In this document: positions 32,057-40,858 of the stretch, piece by piece
Numbering within the stretch: the first letter of the stretch is position 1
Layout: every line of letters begins with the position of its first letter
Assembly: GCF_016907675.1 (NCBI RefSeq)
Contig: NZ_JAFBCJ010000001.1
Location: 186,001-250,000 of the forward strand
Direction: 5' to 3'
DNA from: Geodermatophilus bullaregiensis
GTDB lineage: Bacteria; Actinomycetota; Actinomycetes; Mycobacteriales; Geodermatophilaceae
DNA: 64,000 nt
Made by a program: the position numbers and the translations under genes
The notes under the pieces: model-generated
Database searches by the model: none
What the model saw: only the letters and a program-made list of their open reading frames with translations
Told to the model about the DNA's origin: nothing

Positions 32057-33301
32057 CTAGCCGGCGAGGTCGGTGGCCAGCTCACCCTCGAAGGCGTCCT
32101 GGACGACCTCGGCACCGCCGGGGACGTCGGCCGGCCGCAGGACGAAGCTCTGCGTGCTGGGCGACACCCCCGTCTCGAAGCCCTCGATGGGCACGAGCAG
32201 CCCACCGGTGTCGATGTCGGCCAGCTCCCCGAACGCGGCGGTGACGCCCTCGCGGGTGAGGTCGCCGCTCTCGCAGGCCGCGGTCAGCACCTGGTTCATG
32301 ACGTCGCCCATGGCGTACCCGAAGATCGCGCCGAGGCTCGGCGTGGTGTTCGGGTAGGCGGCCTGGTACTGCTCGAGCAGCTCGGGCTGGGCCGCCCACG
32401 CCGTAATCGGCGAGGCGACGTACAGGTGGTCCTTGAGCCACTGCGCGGTCGGGCCCTGCAGCAGGCCGGGCGCGAAGACCGGGTTGCTGCCCAGGATCGG
32501 CACGTCGAGGCCCGAGGCCTGCGCCACCGCGGCCGCCGAGGCGGTCTGCGTGGGCGCGACGGTCAGGACGATGGCGTCCACGCCCGCCGAGGCGAACTGG
32601 GTGACCTGCGCCGACATGTCCTGGTCGGTGGACTTGATCTGCGCCTCCACCACCTCCAGGCCCCGGGCCTCGGCGACGGCGCGGGTGCCGGCCAGGCCGT
32701 TCTCCCCGTACTCGCCCTCGAAGTAGATGTGCCCGACGGTGTCGCCGTCGGCCAGCAGCCCCTGGTCGAACAGGTACTGGTAGCCGTTGGCCAGCTCCAC
32801 GTCGTAGGTGGCGCCGAGGACACCGGTACCCGGGATCTCGGTGAGCGTCCGCGCCCAGGCCGACGGGAAGTTGACGATCTGGTCGGCCTCGTACTCCGGC
32901 GCGAGCGCGGTGTTGATCGGCGAGCCGATCGTCTGCTGCATCGCCAGGATGTTGTCCTTCATCCCGCTGTAGAGCTGCACGCCCGTCTGCGGCACGTAGG
33001 TGGTGTCCTGGACGTCGAGCTCGACGTCGTAGGTCTCGCAGACCTGGTTGTCCTGCCAGTAGAGCTGGTTGCCGTTGGTGATGTCCTGGCCCAGCGCGGC
33101 GAAGACGCCGGTCAGGTCGGTGAGCACGCCCAGCCGGATCGTGGTGCCCTCGATGCCGACGTCGGTGGTGACGTCCCCCTCACCGCCTCCGCCTCCCCCG
33201 CCGCCGCCGCTCTCCGGTGCCTTGGTGCTGCAGCCGCTGACCGCGACGACGACGGCAGCGGCCAGGACGGTGGCCCCCCGTAGACGCATTCCTGCTCTCA
33301 T
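32057..33301 (-). CDS. livK: Branched-chain amino acid/amide-type ABC transporter substrate-binding lipoprotein
   Basis: 414 aa. Lipoprotein signal with lipobox VSGC (Cys24) followed by a poly-Gly linker. The type I periplasmic-binding fold follows: IRLGVLTDLTGVFAALGQDI, IGHIYFEGEYGENGL-like segment, DAIVLTVAPTQTASAAA and VPILGSNPVFAP. It binds the solute for LivHMGF. Family members recognise branched-chain amino acids, urea or short amides; the ligand cannot be read from the sequence. The ATG at 33301 overlaps the livM stop (ATGA), making it the last gene of the operon, followed by a hairpin. Confidence 0.9.
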   Translation of the reverse strand: MRAGMRLRGATVLAAAVVVAVSGCSTKAPESGGGGGGGGGEGDVTTDVGIEGTTIRLGVLTDLTGVFAALGQDITNGNQLYWQDNQVCETYDVELDVQDTTYVPQTGVQLYSGMKDNILAMQQTIGSPINTALAPEYEADQIVNFPSAWARTLTEIPGTGVLGATYDVELANGYQYLFDQGLLADGDTVGHIYFEGEYGENGLAGTRAVAEARGLEVVEAQIKSTDQDMSAQVTQFASAGVDAIVLTVAPTQTASAAAVAQASGLDVPILGSNPVFAPGLLQGPTAQWLKDHLYVASPITAWAAQPELLEQYQAAYPNTTPSLGAIFGYAMGDVMNQVLTAACESGDLTREGVTAAFGELADIDTGGLLVPIEGFETGVSPSTQSFVLRPADVPGGAEVVQDAFEGELATDLAG

Positions 33302-34536
33302 GTGGTGCTGCTCCCTCGTGTGGGTGGATCGGACGGGTCGGGGACGGTGGTGCTCGGGTCCGAGCCCGCGGCGGCGCTCGGGGCTCCGCGGCCGGGACCG
33401 TGTCCCCGGCGGCGGAAGCGGTTGGCGAACCCGGCCAGGCCGCCGGGCTCGAAGAGGACGACGAGGACGATCGCCAGGCCGAAGAGGTAGCGGGCGGCCA
33501 CCCCGGCGGAGATGCCGCCCTCCCCGGGCGCGCTGACCAGGGGCAGGACGTCGGCGAACTGCTGGAAGACCAGCGGCAGCGCGGTGACGAAGGCCGCGCC
33601 CAGCGCCGCGCCGGCGACCGAGCCGAGGCCGCCCAGCACGATCATCGCCAGGTAGAGGATCGAGACGGTGAGGCCGAAGGACTCCGGCGCGATGCTGCCG
33701 ATCGACAGCGCGTACATGACCCCGGACAGCCCCGCGTACATGGAGCTGACCAGGAACACCCGCGCCTTGTAGGCCTGGACGTTGACGCCCATGACGGAGG
33801 CGGCCACCTCGCTGTCGCGCAGGGTCTGCAGCGCCCGGCCGGGCCGGCTGCGCAGCAGGTTGCGGGCGAAGAGGTAGGCGGCCAGGGCCAGGACGATGCC
33901 GAGGTACCACAGCCGCTCGGCCTCCCGGAACGGGACGCCGAGGACGAACAGCTGCGGGTCGCTGTTGCCGAAGGTGAACCCGAACAGGGAGAACTCCGGC
34001 ACCGAGCGCCCGTTGAACCCGCCGGTGACCGGCGTCCAGGTGTTGAGCACGTGGACGCCGATGAACACCAGGCCGAGCGAGGCGACGCCGAGGTAGATGC
34101 CGCGCAGCCGGGCCGCGATCGGGCTGAAGACCAGCCCGGCCAGGCCGGCGAGCAGGACGCCCACGACCATGCCGACGATCGGCGGCAGCTCGAGCCCGCG
34201 CAGCGCCGCCCGCGTGCCCAGCCCGCCGGACTCCCCGGAGATGAACGTGTAGCTGACCGCCCCGACGGCGAGGAAGAACGCGTGCGCCAGGGACAGCTGC
34301 CCGGTGGTGCCGACCAGCAGGTTGAGCCCGATGGCACCGACGATCGCCCCGGCGACGGCGAACCCGGTGCGCAGCCAGAACTCCTCCACGTACAGCGGGA
34401 GGACCAGCAGCACGACCAGGGCCGCGAGGAGCAGCAGCGGCTTGAGGAACCGCGCCGGCGAGCGCCGGGGGCCCGACCCGGCCGGGGTGGCCGTCGAGCG
34501 GGAGGCGCCGGCCGGCGCGGAGAGGGTGTCAGACAC
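33298..34536 (-). CDS. livM: Branched-chain-type ABC transporter permease LivM
   Basis: 412 aa with about ten helices. Family landmarks: GLNLLVGTTGQLSLAHAFFL, RLRGIYLGVASLGLVFIG, RALQTLRDSEVAASVMGVNV (EAA-type coupling loop) and IVLGGLGSVAGAALGAAFV. The N- and C-termini are low-complexity extensions. The GTG at 34536 has AAGGAG 8 nt upstream and overlaps the livH stop by 8 nt. Confidence 0.92.
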   Translation of the reverse strand: MSDTLSAPAGASRSTATPAGSGPRRSPARFLKPLLLLAALVVLLVLPLYVEEFWLRTGFAVAGAIVGAIGLNLLVGTTGQLSLAHAFFLAVGAVSYTFISGESGGLGTRAALRGLELPPIVGMVVGVLLAGLAGLVFSPIAARLRGIYLGVASLGLVFIGVHVLNTWTPVTGGFNGRSVPEFSLFGFTFGNSDPQLFVLGVPFREAERLWYLGIVLALAAYLFARNLLRSRPGRALQTLRDSEVAASVMGVNVQAYKARVFLVSSMYAGLSGVMYALSIGSIAPESFGLTVSILYLAMIVLGGLGSVAGAALGAAFVTALPLVFQQFADVLPLVSAPGEGGISAGVAARYLFGLAIVLVVLFEPGGLAGFANRFRRRGHGPGRGAPSAAAGSDPSTTVPDPSDPPTRGSSTT

Positions 34537-35419
34537 GTGTCAGCTCCTTGGTCCCGAACAGGCCGGAGGGGCGGACCAGCAGCACGATGATCATCACGAC
34601 GTAGGGGGCGACCTCGCCGAAGCCGCGGCCCAGGAAGGACAGCTGCTCCTGGTAGCCGGCGGCGAGCGCCTCGGTGATCCCGATCAGCAGTCCCCCGACC
34701 AGCGCGCCGCCGGTGGAGTCCAGGCCGCCGAGGATCGCCGCTGGGAAGGCGCGCAGCGCGACGGTGTAGGCGGCCGCGCTCACGCCCGGGGTGGGGGCGC
34801 CGACCAGGAAGAGCGCCGCGACCGCGGCGAGGATGCCGGCGACCACCCACGCCAGGGCCGAGACCCGGCCCTGCCGGATGCCCATCAGCGCCGCCGCCTC
34901 GCCGTCCTCGGCCGAGGCGCGCATCGCCACGCCCCAGCTGGAGTACTTGAAGGCGGCGAAGAACGCGACGATGAGCACCGCGGCGACGCCCATCGCGATC
35001 AGCCGGTTCTCGCTGATGCCGATGCCGCCGATGCGGACGGAGTCCCCACCCCACGGGTGCGGCACGTTGAGGATGTCGGGGCCGATCTGCCGGATCAGCT
35101 CCGTCAGCAGAATGATGTCGACGCCGATGGTGACGATGGCCAGGCTGATCACCGGCGCGCCGCGGAGCCGGTTGATGATGAACCGCTCGACGAGCAGCGC
35201 GGCCAGCGCGGTGACGAGGATGCCGACCAGCACCGCGGGCAGGAAGCCGAGCGTGTCCGACAGCCGGGCGATCGTGTAGGCGCCGAGCAGCAGCAGCGAC
35301 CCGTGGGTGAAGCTGACGACCTCGCTGGCCTTGAAGATGATCACGAAGCCCAGGGCGATGAGCGCGTAGATGGCGCCCAGCGAGATGCCGTTGAGCAGCA
35401 GGGACAGGAACTGGGTCAC
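34529..35419 (-). CDS. livH: Branched-chain-type ABC transporter permease LivH
   Basis: 296 aa from the GTG at 35419, which overlaps the livG stop (GTGA); the longer open frame overlaps livG and is rejected. Landmarks: LLNGISLGAIYALIALGFVI, VVSFTHGSLLLLGAY, AMRASAEDGEAAALMGIRQG (coupling loop) and AAILGGLDSTGGALVGGLL. Inner-membrane partner of LivM. Confidence 0.93.
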   Translation of the reverse strand: MTQFLSLLLNGISLGAIYALIALGFVIIFKASEVVSFTHGSLLLLGAYTIARLSDTLGFLPAVLVGILVTALAALLVERFIINRLRGAPVISLAIVTIGVDIILLTELIRQIGPDILNVPHPWGGDSVRIGGIGISENRLIAMGVAAVLIVAFFAAFKYSSWGVAMRASAEDGEAAALMGIRQGRVSALAWVVAGILAAVAALFLVGAPTPGVSAAAYTVALRAFPAAILGGLDSTGGALVGGLLIGITEALAAGYQEQLSFLGRGFGEVAPYVVMIIVLLVRPSGLFGTKELTRV

Positions 35420-36282
35420 GACGAGCCCCCCGTGGCCTCGGTGGAGTGGTGGACGACCGCGTCGGCGGGGTTGTCCTCGTTGCCCGAGCCCAGGTAGGCG
35501 CGGATGACCTCGGGGTCGGACTGGACCTCCGCCGGTGTGCCGTCGGCGATGCGGCGACCGAAGTCGAGGACGGTCACCCGGTCGGCCAGGGACATGACCA
35601 TGCCCATGTCGTGCTCGACGAGGATGACCGAGATCCCCAGCGCCGAGCGGATCTCCCGGATCGCGTCGGCCATCCGGGTGGTCTCCTGGGCGTTCATCCC
35701 GGCGACCGGCTCGTCGAGGAGCAGCAGCCGCGGCTCGATGCACAGCGCGCGGGCGACCTCGACGCGCTTCTGGTCGCCGTAGGAGAGCACGCCGACGGGG
35801 GTGTGCAGCTTGTCGCCGAGGTCGAGGAACTCGGCGATCTCCCGGATCCGCTCGCCGTGCACCCTCCCCTCGCGGGTGGCGCGCGGCAGCCGCAGCCCGG
35901 AGGAGAGGAAGCCGGCCTTCGTCAGGTGGTGCCGGCCGAGCATGAGGTTCTCGGCGACGGTCTGCGTCCCGGACAGCGCGATGTTCTGGAACGCCCGGGC
36001 CACGCCGACGCCGGCGATCTGGAACGGCCGCATGGCGCTCAGCCGCGCGTCGCCGAACCGGACCTCGCCCTCGGTGGCCTGGTAGACCCCGGAGAGGACG
36101 TTGAACAGCGTCGACTTGCCGGCGCCGTTCGGGCCGATGACGGCGTGGATGGCGCCGGGGGCGACGGTGAAGGAGACGTCGTTGAGCGCCCGGATGGCCC
36201 CGAACGCGACGCTGACGTGCTCGACCTCGACCGGCGGGACGTCGGAGCGGACGGCGCCGTCCGCCGCCTGCGGGCCGGTCAC
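35416..36282 (-). CDS. livG: Branched-chain-type ABC transporter ATPase LivG
   Basis: 288 aa. Walker A GPNGAGKSTLFNVLSG, Q-loop ARAFQNIALSG, signature LSYGDQKRVEVARAL, Walker B RLLLLDEPVAGMNAQE and H-loop ILVEHDMGMVM. The LSYG signature and the AGMN after Walker B are typical of LivG. Start taken at GTG 36282 because it overlaps the livF stop (GTGA); GTG 36291 is possible. Confidence 0.93.
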   Translation of the reverse strand: MTGPQAADGAVRSDVPPVEVEHVSVAFGAIRALNDVSFTVAPGAIHAVIGPNGAGKSTLFNVLSGVYQATEGEVRFGDARLSAMRPFQIAGVGVARAFQNIALSGTQTVAENLMLGRHHLTKAGFLSSGLRLPRATREGRVHGERIREIAEFLDLGDKLHTPVGVLSYGDQKRVEVARALCIEPRLLLLDEPVAGMNAQETTRMADAIREIRSALGISVILVEHDMGMVMSLADRVTVLDFGRRIADGTPAEVQSDPEVIRAYLGSGNEDNPADAVVHHSTEATGGSS

Positions 36283-37094
36283 GCCGTCCACCGCGACAGC
36301 GTGCGGCGGGGCGCGGCGGCGGCCCGCGTCCCGGGTGCGGCGCCGGTGTGGCCGAGGTAGAGCCGCTGCACCTCGTCGGTCCGGGCGAGCTCGCGGGCGT
36401 CCCCGGCCAGGGAGACCTTGCCGACGTCGAGGACGTAGGCGCGGTCGGCCACGCCGAGGGCCATGGTGGCGTTCTGCTCGACCAGCAGCACCGACGTCCC
36501 CTGCCGGTTGATCTCGGCGATCACCTCGCCGATCTGGCCGATGACGCGGGGCGCCAGGCCGAGCGAGGGCTCGTCGAGCAGCAGCAGCCGCGGGCTGGCC
36601 ATGAGCGCCCGGCCGATGGCGAGCATCTGCTGCTCGCCGCCCGACAGCAGCCCGGCCCGCTGCCCGCTGCGCTCCTGCAGCACGGGGAACAGGTCGTGCA
36701 CGCGGGTGACGGCGGCGGCCTTGGCGGCACGGTCGCGGTTGCCCATGCCGCCGGCGCGCAGGTTCTCCTCGACGGTGAGCCGGCCGAAGATGCGCCGTCC
36801 CTCGGGCACCTGGACGACGCCGGAGCGGACGATCTGGCCGGGGTCGCGGCGGGTCAGGTCGACGTCGCCGAGGCGCACCGAGCCGGCGTCGACCCGGCCG
36901 CGGTGCAGCCGCAGCGTGCCGGAGATGGTGCGCAGCAGCGTGCTCTTGCCCGCGCCGTTGCTGCCCAGGACCGCGACGACGGCGCCGTCGGGCACCTCCA
37001 TGGAGACCCCGCGGACGGCCTCGACCGCGCCGCCGTAGGTCACCTGGAGCGAGTCGACGGTCAGCACGGGCGGACCGGAGGTGACGGAGACCAC
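36279..37094 (-). CDS. livF: Branched-chain-type ABC transporter ATPase LivF
   Basis: 271 aa, first gene of livFGHMK. Walker A GSNGAGKSTLLRTISG, Q-loop VVQVPEGRRIFGRLTVEENL, signature LSGGEQQMLAIGRALM, Walker B RLLLLDEPSLGLAP and H-loop VLLVEQNATMALG. The GTG at 37094 has no ribosome site; a TATCGT box 10 nt upstream suggests a nearly leaderless transcript. A GTG at VLTVDSL is an alternative start. Confidence 0.92.
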   Translation of the reverse strand: MVSVTSGPPVLTVDSLQVTYGGAVEAVRGVSMEVPDGAVVAVLGSNGAGKSTLLRTISGTLRLHRGRVDAGSVRLGDVDLTRRDPGQIVRSGVVQVPEGRRIFGRLTVEENLRAGGMGNRDRAAKAAAVTRVHDLFPVLQERSGQRAGLLSGGEQQMLAIGRALMASPRLLLLDEPSLGLAPRVIGQIGEVIAEINRQGTSVLLVEQNATMALGVADRAYVLDVGKVSLAGDARELARTDEVQRLYLGHTGAAPGTRAAAAPRRTLSRWTA

Positions 37095-37104
37095 ATGCGG
37101 CGGA

Positions 37105-37110
37105 ACGATA
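37105..37110 (-). promoter_or_regulatory. Possible -10 element for a near-leaderless livF transcript
   Basis: TATCGT on the minus strand fits TANNNT and ends 10 nt before the livF GTG, which lacks a Shine-Dalgarno. No convincing -35 was seen. The 252-nt divergent gap to phaC must also hold the phaC promoter, which I could not pick out. Confidence 0.3.
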
Positions 37111-37346
37111 GGCGGCTGGTCAAGCCCTGATCGGCAGGAACGCGAGACCGTGACCTGCCGGTGATACGAGCCGGGACCGTCCGACTCCCGCGGCGTCGAT
37201 CGTGTGCCCCTACCCCATGCCGGGGGCCTGCGTCCTTGGTGCCGGCCACGTTGCGACCCGTCCGGGGAGGTGGGAACACCCGGGGGCTGGACACTGCGGG
37301 TAGGCACAGCACACGAGCACGTCCACCGCGTCGACCGGAGCCCGCG

Positions 37347-39122
37347 ATGACCACGACACCGACCACCACACCGACGGGGACGGCGGGGTCCGGGCCGGTC
37401 CCCCGGTCGGGGCGGCGCCCGGCGACCGGTGGGGCCCCGGCCGAGCAGGTCCCCGCCGACCAGGACGAGGCGGCCGGCGTCGTCGAGGGCGGCGAACCGG
37501 TCGGCGTCCCCTCGGCGGCCGGCGTCCTCCGGGGCGTGGTCGCGGCCCTGGCCCAGCCCGGGCCGGTCACCCGCGGGGCGGGGCGGCTGGTCCGCACCTG
37601 GGCGGCGGTCGCCCGCGGGAGCGAGGAGCACCGGCCGGCGCCGCGGGACAAGCGGTTCAGCGACCCGGCCTGGTCGGCCAACCCCGTGTACCGCCGCCTC
37701 GCGCAGGGCTACACGGCGCTCGGGGACGAGCTGTCCCGGCTGGTCGACGAGTACGAGCACACCGCCGGGGACTGGCACGACGTCGAGCGGGCCCGCTTCG
37801 CCGTCGGCATCCTGACCAGTGCGCTCGCGCCGACCAACACGCTGCCGGGCAACCCCGCCGCGCTCAAGCGCGCGTTCGACACCGGCGGCGCCAGCCTGGT
37901 CCGCGGCCTGCGGCAGTTCGCGCACGACGTCCGGCACAACGGCGGGATGCCGTCGCAGACCGACCGCAGCGCCTTCACCGTCGGCGAGGACCTCGCGCTC
38001 ACGCCGGGCGACGTCGTCGACCGCGACGACGTCGCCGAGCTCATCGAGTACCGCCCGAGCACGCCGGCGGTCCGGGAGCGGCCGCTGCTGGTGATCCCGC
38101 CGCCGATCGGCCGCTACTACTTCCTCGACCTGCGGCCCGGGCGCAGCTTCGTGGAGTACGCGGCCAGCCGCGGGCTGCGGGTGTTCATGGTCAGCTGGCG
38201 CAACCCCACCCGCGAGCAGGCCGACTGGGACATGGACACCTACGCCCGCCGCGTCCTGCGCGCGATCGACGTCGTCACCGACGTCACCGGGTCCGAGGAC
38301 GTCAACACCCTCGGCTTCTGCGCCGGCGGCATCCTCATGTCGACCGTGCTCAACCACCTCGCGGCCACCGGCGACCACCGGGTGCACTCCGCGTCCTACG
38401 GCGTGACGCTGCTCGACTTCGGCACCCGCGCGCCGATCGGCGCCTTCTCCGCGCCCCGCCTGCTCGAGCTGGCCGGCGCCGACTCCCGCCGCAGCGGCGT
38501 CATCACCGCCCGGTCGATGGGCGCGGTGTTCAGCTGGATGCGCCCCGACGACCTGGTCTTCAACTACGTGGTCAACAACTGGCTGATGGGCGAGCCGCCG
38601 CCGGTCTTCGACATCCTCGCCTGGAACGCCGACGGCACGAACCTGCCGGCGAGGCTGCACGGGCAGTTCCTCGACGTCTTCCGGTCCAACACCCTCGCCA
38701 CCCCGGGCGCGCTGACGGTGCTCGGCACCCCGGTCGACCTGGGCCGGATCACCGTCCCGGTGTTCGTCACCGGCGCGGTCAACGACCACCTCACGCCCTG
38801 GACCGGGTGCTACCGGACGACGGAGCTGCTGTCGGGCCCGGCCACCTACGTGCTCAGCAACGCCGGGCACATCGCCAGCCTGGTCAACCCGCCGGGCAAC
38901 CCGAAGGCCAGCTACTGGATCGGCGGGGAGCCCGGCACCGACCCGGAGCGGTGGCGCGCGTCGGCGGAGAAGCGCACCGGCACGTGGTGGGAGGCGTGGG
39001 CCGACTGGGTGCTGGAGCGCTCCGGGGAGGAGCGGCCGGCGCCCGAGGCCCCCGGCGACGCCGCGCACCCGCCGCTCGAGGCCGCGCCGGGCTCCTACGT
39101 CCGGGACCGCACGCCGGCCTGA
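37347..39122 (+). CDS. phaC: Class I-type poly(3-hydroxyalkanoate) synthase
   Basis: 591 aa, the usual class I length. The lipase-like box is GFCAGGILMS with catalytic Cys325; the triad is completed by Asp in VTGAVNDHLTPW and His in LSNAGHIASLVNPPGNPKAS. Other signatures: NPVYRRLAQGYTALGDELSR, LPGNPAALKRAFDTGGASLV and PPPIGRYYFLDLRPGRSFVE. It polymerises 3-hydroxyacyl-CoA into storage granules. The first 60 residues are low complexity. ATG 37347 has CCGGAG 9 nt upstream. An acyl-CoA ligase (33 nt downstream) and a depolymerase follow on the same strand; phaA/phaB are not in the window. Confidence 0.93.
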   Translation: MTTTPTTTPTGTAGSGPVPRSGRRPATGGAPAEQVPADQDEAAGVVEGGEPVGVPSAAGVLRGVVAALAQPGPVTRGAGRLVRTWAAVARGSEEHRPAPRDKRFSDPAWSANPVYRRLAQGYTALGDELSRLVDEYEHTAGDWHDVERARFAVGILTSALAPTNTLPGNPAALKRAFDTGGASLVRGLRQFAHDVRHNGGMPSQTDRSAFTVGEDLALTPGDVVDRDDVAELIEYRPSTPAVRERPLLVIPPPIGRYYFLDLRPGRSFVEYAASRGLRVFMVSWRNPTREQADWDMDTYARRVLRAIDVVTDVTGSEDVNTLGFCAGGILMSTVLNHLAATGDHRVHSASYGVTLLDFGTRAPIGAFSAPRLLELAGADSRRSGVITARSMGAVFSWMRPDDLVFNYVVNNWLMGEPPPVFDILAWNADGTNLPARLHGQFLDVFRSNTLATPGALTVLGTPVDLGRITVPVFVTGAVNDHLTPWTGCYRTTELLSGPATYVLSNAGHIASLVNPPGNPKASYWIGGEPGTDPERWRASAEKRTGTWWEAWADWVLERSGEERPAPEAPGDAAHPPLEAAPGSYVRDRTPA

Positions 39123-39154
39123 CCCCGTCCCGACCGCGCACGAGGAGGACGACC

Positions 39155-40747
39155 GTGTTCGACGAAGAACTCACCACCACCGTCGCCCGGGGCCGCCGGC
39201 ACGCCCTCGGCGACCTGCTGCACCGCTCGGCGGCCCGCACCCCCGGGAAGACGGCGCTGCGCTACCGCGACCGCAGCCACACCTACGCCGAGCTCGACAC
39301 CGTCGTCGACCGGACCGCCAACGCACTCACCGCGCGGGGCGTGGCCAAGGGCGACCGGGTGGCGCTGCTGTCGCACAACGACGACGGCTACGTGGTGCTC
39401 ACCTTCGCCCTGGCCCGGCTCGGCGCGATCGCCGTCCCGGTCAACTTCATGCTCCGGGCCGGTGAGGTCGCCTACGTCCTGGAGCACTGCGGAGCCGTCG
39501 GCGTCGTCGCGGAGTCCGCGCTGCTGCCGGTGGCGCGGGAGGCGCTCGAGCTGTCCGGGCGCGACCCGTCCGTGCGGGTGCGCGGGGTGCTGGGCAGCGA
39601 CGGCGGGCCGCTGCCGCAGGGCTGGGAGGCGTTCGAGGCCTGGACCGCGCACGCGGACGCCTCGACCCCGCAGGTGCCGGTCGCCGACGACGACGTGCTG
39701 CAGCTGATGTACACCAGCGGCACCGAGTCGCGGCCCAAGGGCGTGATGATGACCAGCCGCAGCCTGGTCACCCAGTACGTGAGCTGCATCGTCGACGGCC
39801 GCTACGGCGCCGACGACGTCGCCCTGCACGCGCTGCCGCTGTTCCACGTCGCCGCCCAGCACTGCTTCCTGAACCCGAACCTCTACCTCGGCGGGACCAA
39901 CGTGGTGCTCGACGGGCCCGACCCGGCCACCGTGCTGGCGACCGTCGAGCGCGAGCGGATCACCAGCCTGTTCTGCCCGCCGACGGTGTGGATCGGGCTG
40001 CTGCGCTCCCCCGACTTCGACCGCCGGGACCTGTCCTCGCTGGCCAAGGGCTACTACGGCGCGTCGATCATGCCCGTCGCCGTGGTCGAGGAGCTGCGCG
40101 CCCGGCTGCCCGGGATGGCGCTGTTCAACTTCTACGGGCAGACCGAGATGTCCGCGCTGGCCCTGGTCCTCTCCCCCGAGGACCAGCTGCGCAAGCCGGG
40201 ATCGGCCGGCACGGCCTGCATCAACGGCGAGACCCGCATCGTCGACGACCTGGGCCGGCCGGTGGGCCCGGGCGTCGAGGGCGAGATCGTGCACCGCAGC
40301 CCGCACGCCACCGCCGGCTACTGGAACGACCCGGAGAGGACCGCGGAGGCCTTCCGCGACGGCTGGTTCCACAGCGGCGACCTCGGCGTGGCCGACGAGG
40401 ACGGCTACGTCACGGTCGTCGACCGCAAGAAGGACGTCATCAAGACCGGCGGCGAGAACGTGGCCAGCCGCGAGGTCGAGGAGGTCCTCCACCAGCACCC
40501 GGCGGTGGCCGAGGCCGCCGTCTTCGGCATCCCCCACCCCCGGTGGATCGAGGCGGTCGCGGCGGTGGTCGTGCTGCGGGAGGGCGCCACGGTCGCCCCC
40601 GAGGAGCTCGTCGGGTTCTGCCGGGAGCGGCTGGCCGGCTTCAAGACGCCGCGGCACGTCGTCCTCGCCGACGCCCTCCCTAAGAACGCCAGTGGCAAGA
40701 TCCTCAAGCGCGAGCTGCGGACGGCGCACGCCGGGCTGGCCGGGTGA
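39155..40747 (+). CDS. AMP-forming acyl-CoA synthetase
   Basis: 530 aa ANL-superfamily ligase. Motifs: LMYTSGTESRPKGVMMTSRS (P-loop, A3), NFYGQTEMSALALV (A5), WFHSGDLGVADEDGYV (A7), DRKKDVIKTGGENVASREVE (A8) and LPKNASGKILKREL (A10 Lys). Medium/long-chain acyl chains are likely, but specificity cannot be read reliably. The GTG at 39155 has GAGGAGG 7-9 nt upstream. It lies between phaC and phaZ and probably recycles or supplies hydroxy-acids as CoA esters for the PHA cycle (inference). Confidence 0.92.
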   Translation: MFDEELTTTVARGRRHALGDLLHRSAARTPGKTALRYRDRSHTYAELDTVVDRTANALTARGVAKGDRVALLSHNDDGYVVLTFALARLGAIAVPVNFMLRAGEVAYVLEHCGAVGVVAESALLPVAREALELSGRDPSVRVRGVLGSDGGPLPQGWEAFEAWTAHADASTPQVPVADDDVLQLMYTSGTESRPKGVMMTSRSLVTQYVSCIVDGRYGADDVALHALPLFHVAAQHCFLNPNLYLGGTNVVLDGPDPATVLATVERERITSLFCPPTVWIGLLRSPDFDRRDLSSLAKGYYGASIMPVAVVEELRARLPGMALFNFYGQTEMSALALVLSPEDQLRKPGSAGTACINGETRIVDDLGRPVGPGVEGEIVHRSPHATAGYWNDPERTAEAFRDGWFHSGDLGVADEDGYVTVVDRKKDVIKTGGENVASREVEEVLHQHPAVAEAAVFGIPHPRWIEAVAAVVVLREGATVAPEELVGFCRERLAGFKTPRHVVLADALPKNASGKILKRELRTAHAGLAG

Positions 40748-40858
40748 CGGCACGGCACGCCGGGGACGGGCTGGACGGGCCGGTGGCGGAACCGTCGGTT
40801 ACCGTCGGGTAGCTGTGGCGTGGGCCACAGACCCACGCACCCCGAGGGAGACCGTCCC

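Noticed and set aside
37296..40812. GGGTAG sequences before phaC and phaZ as SigB/SigF-type -10 boxes
   Set aside because: No GTTT-like -35 at the needed distance in either case.
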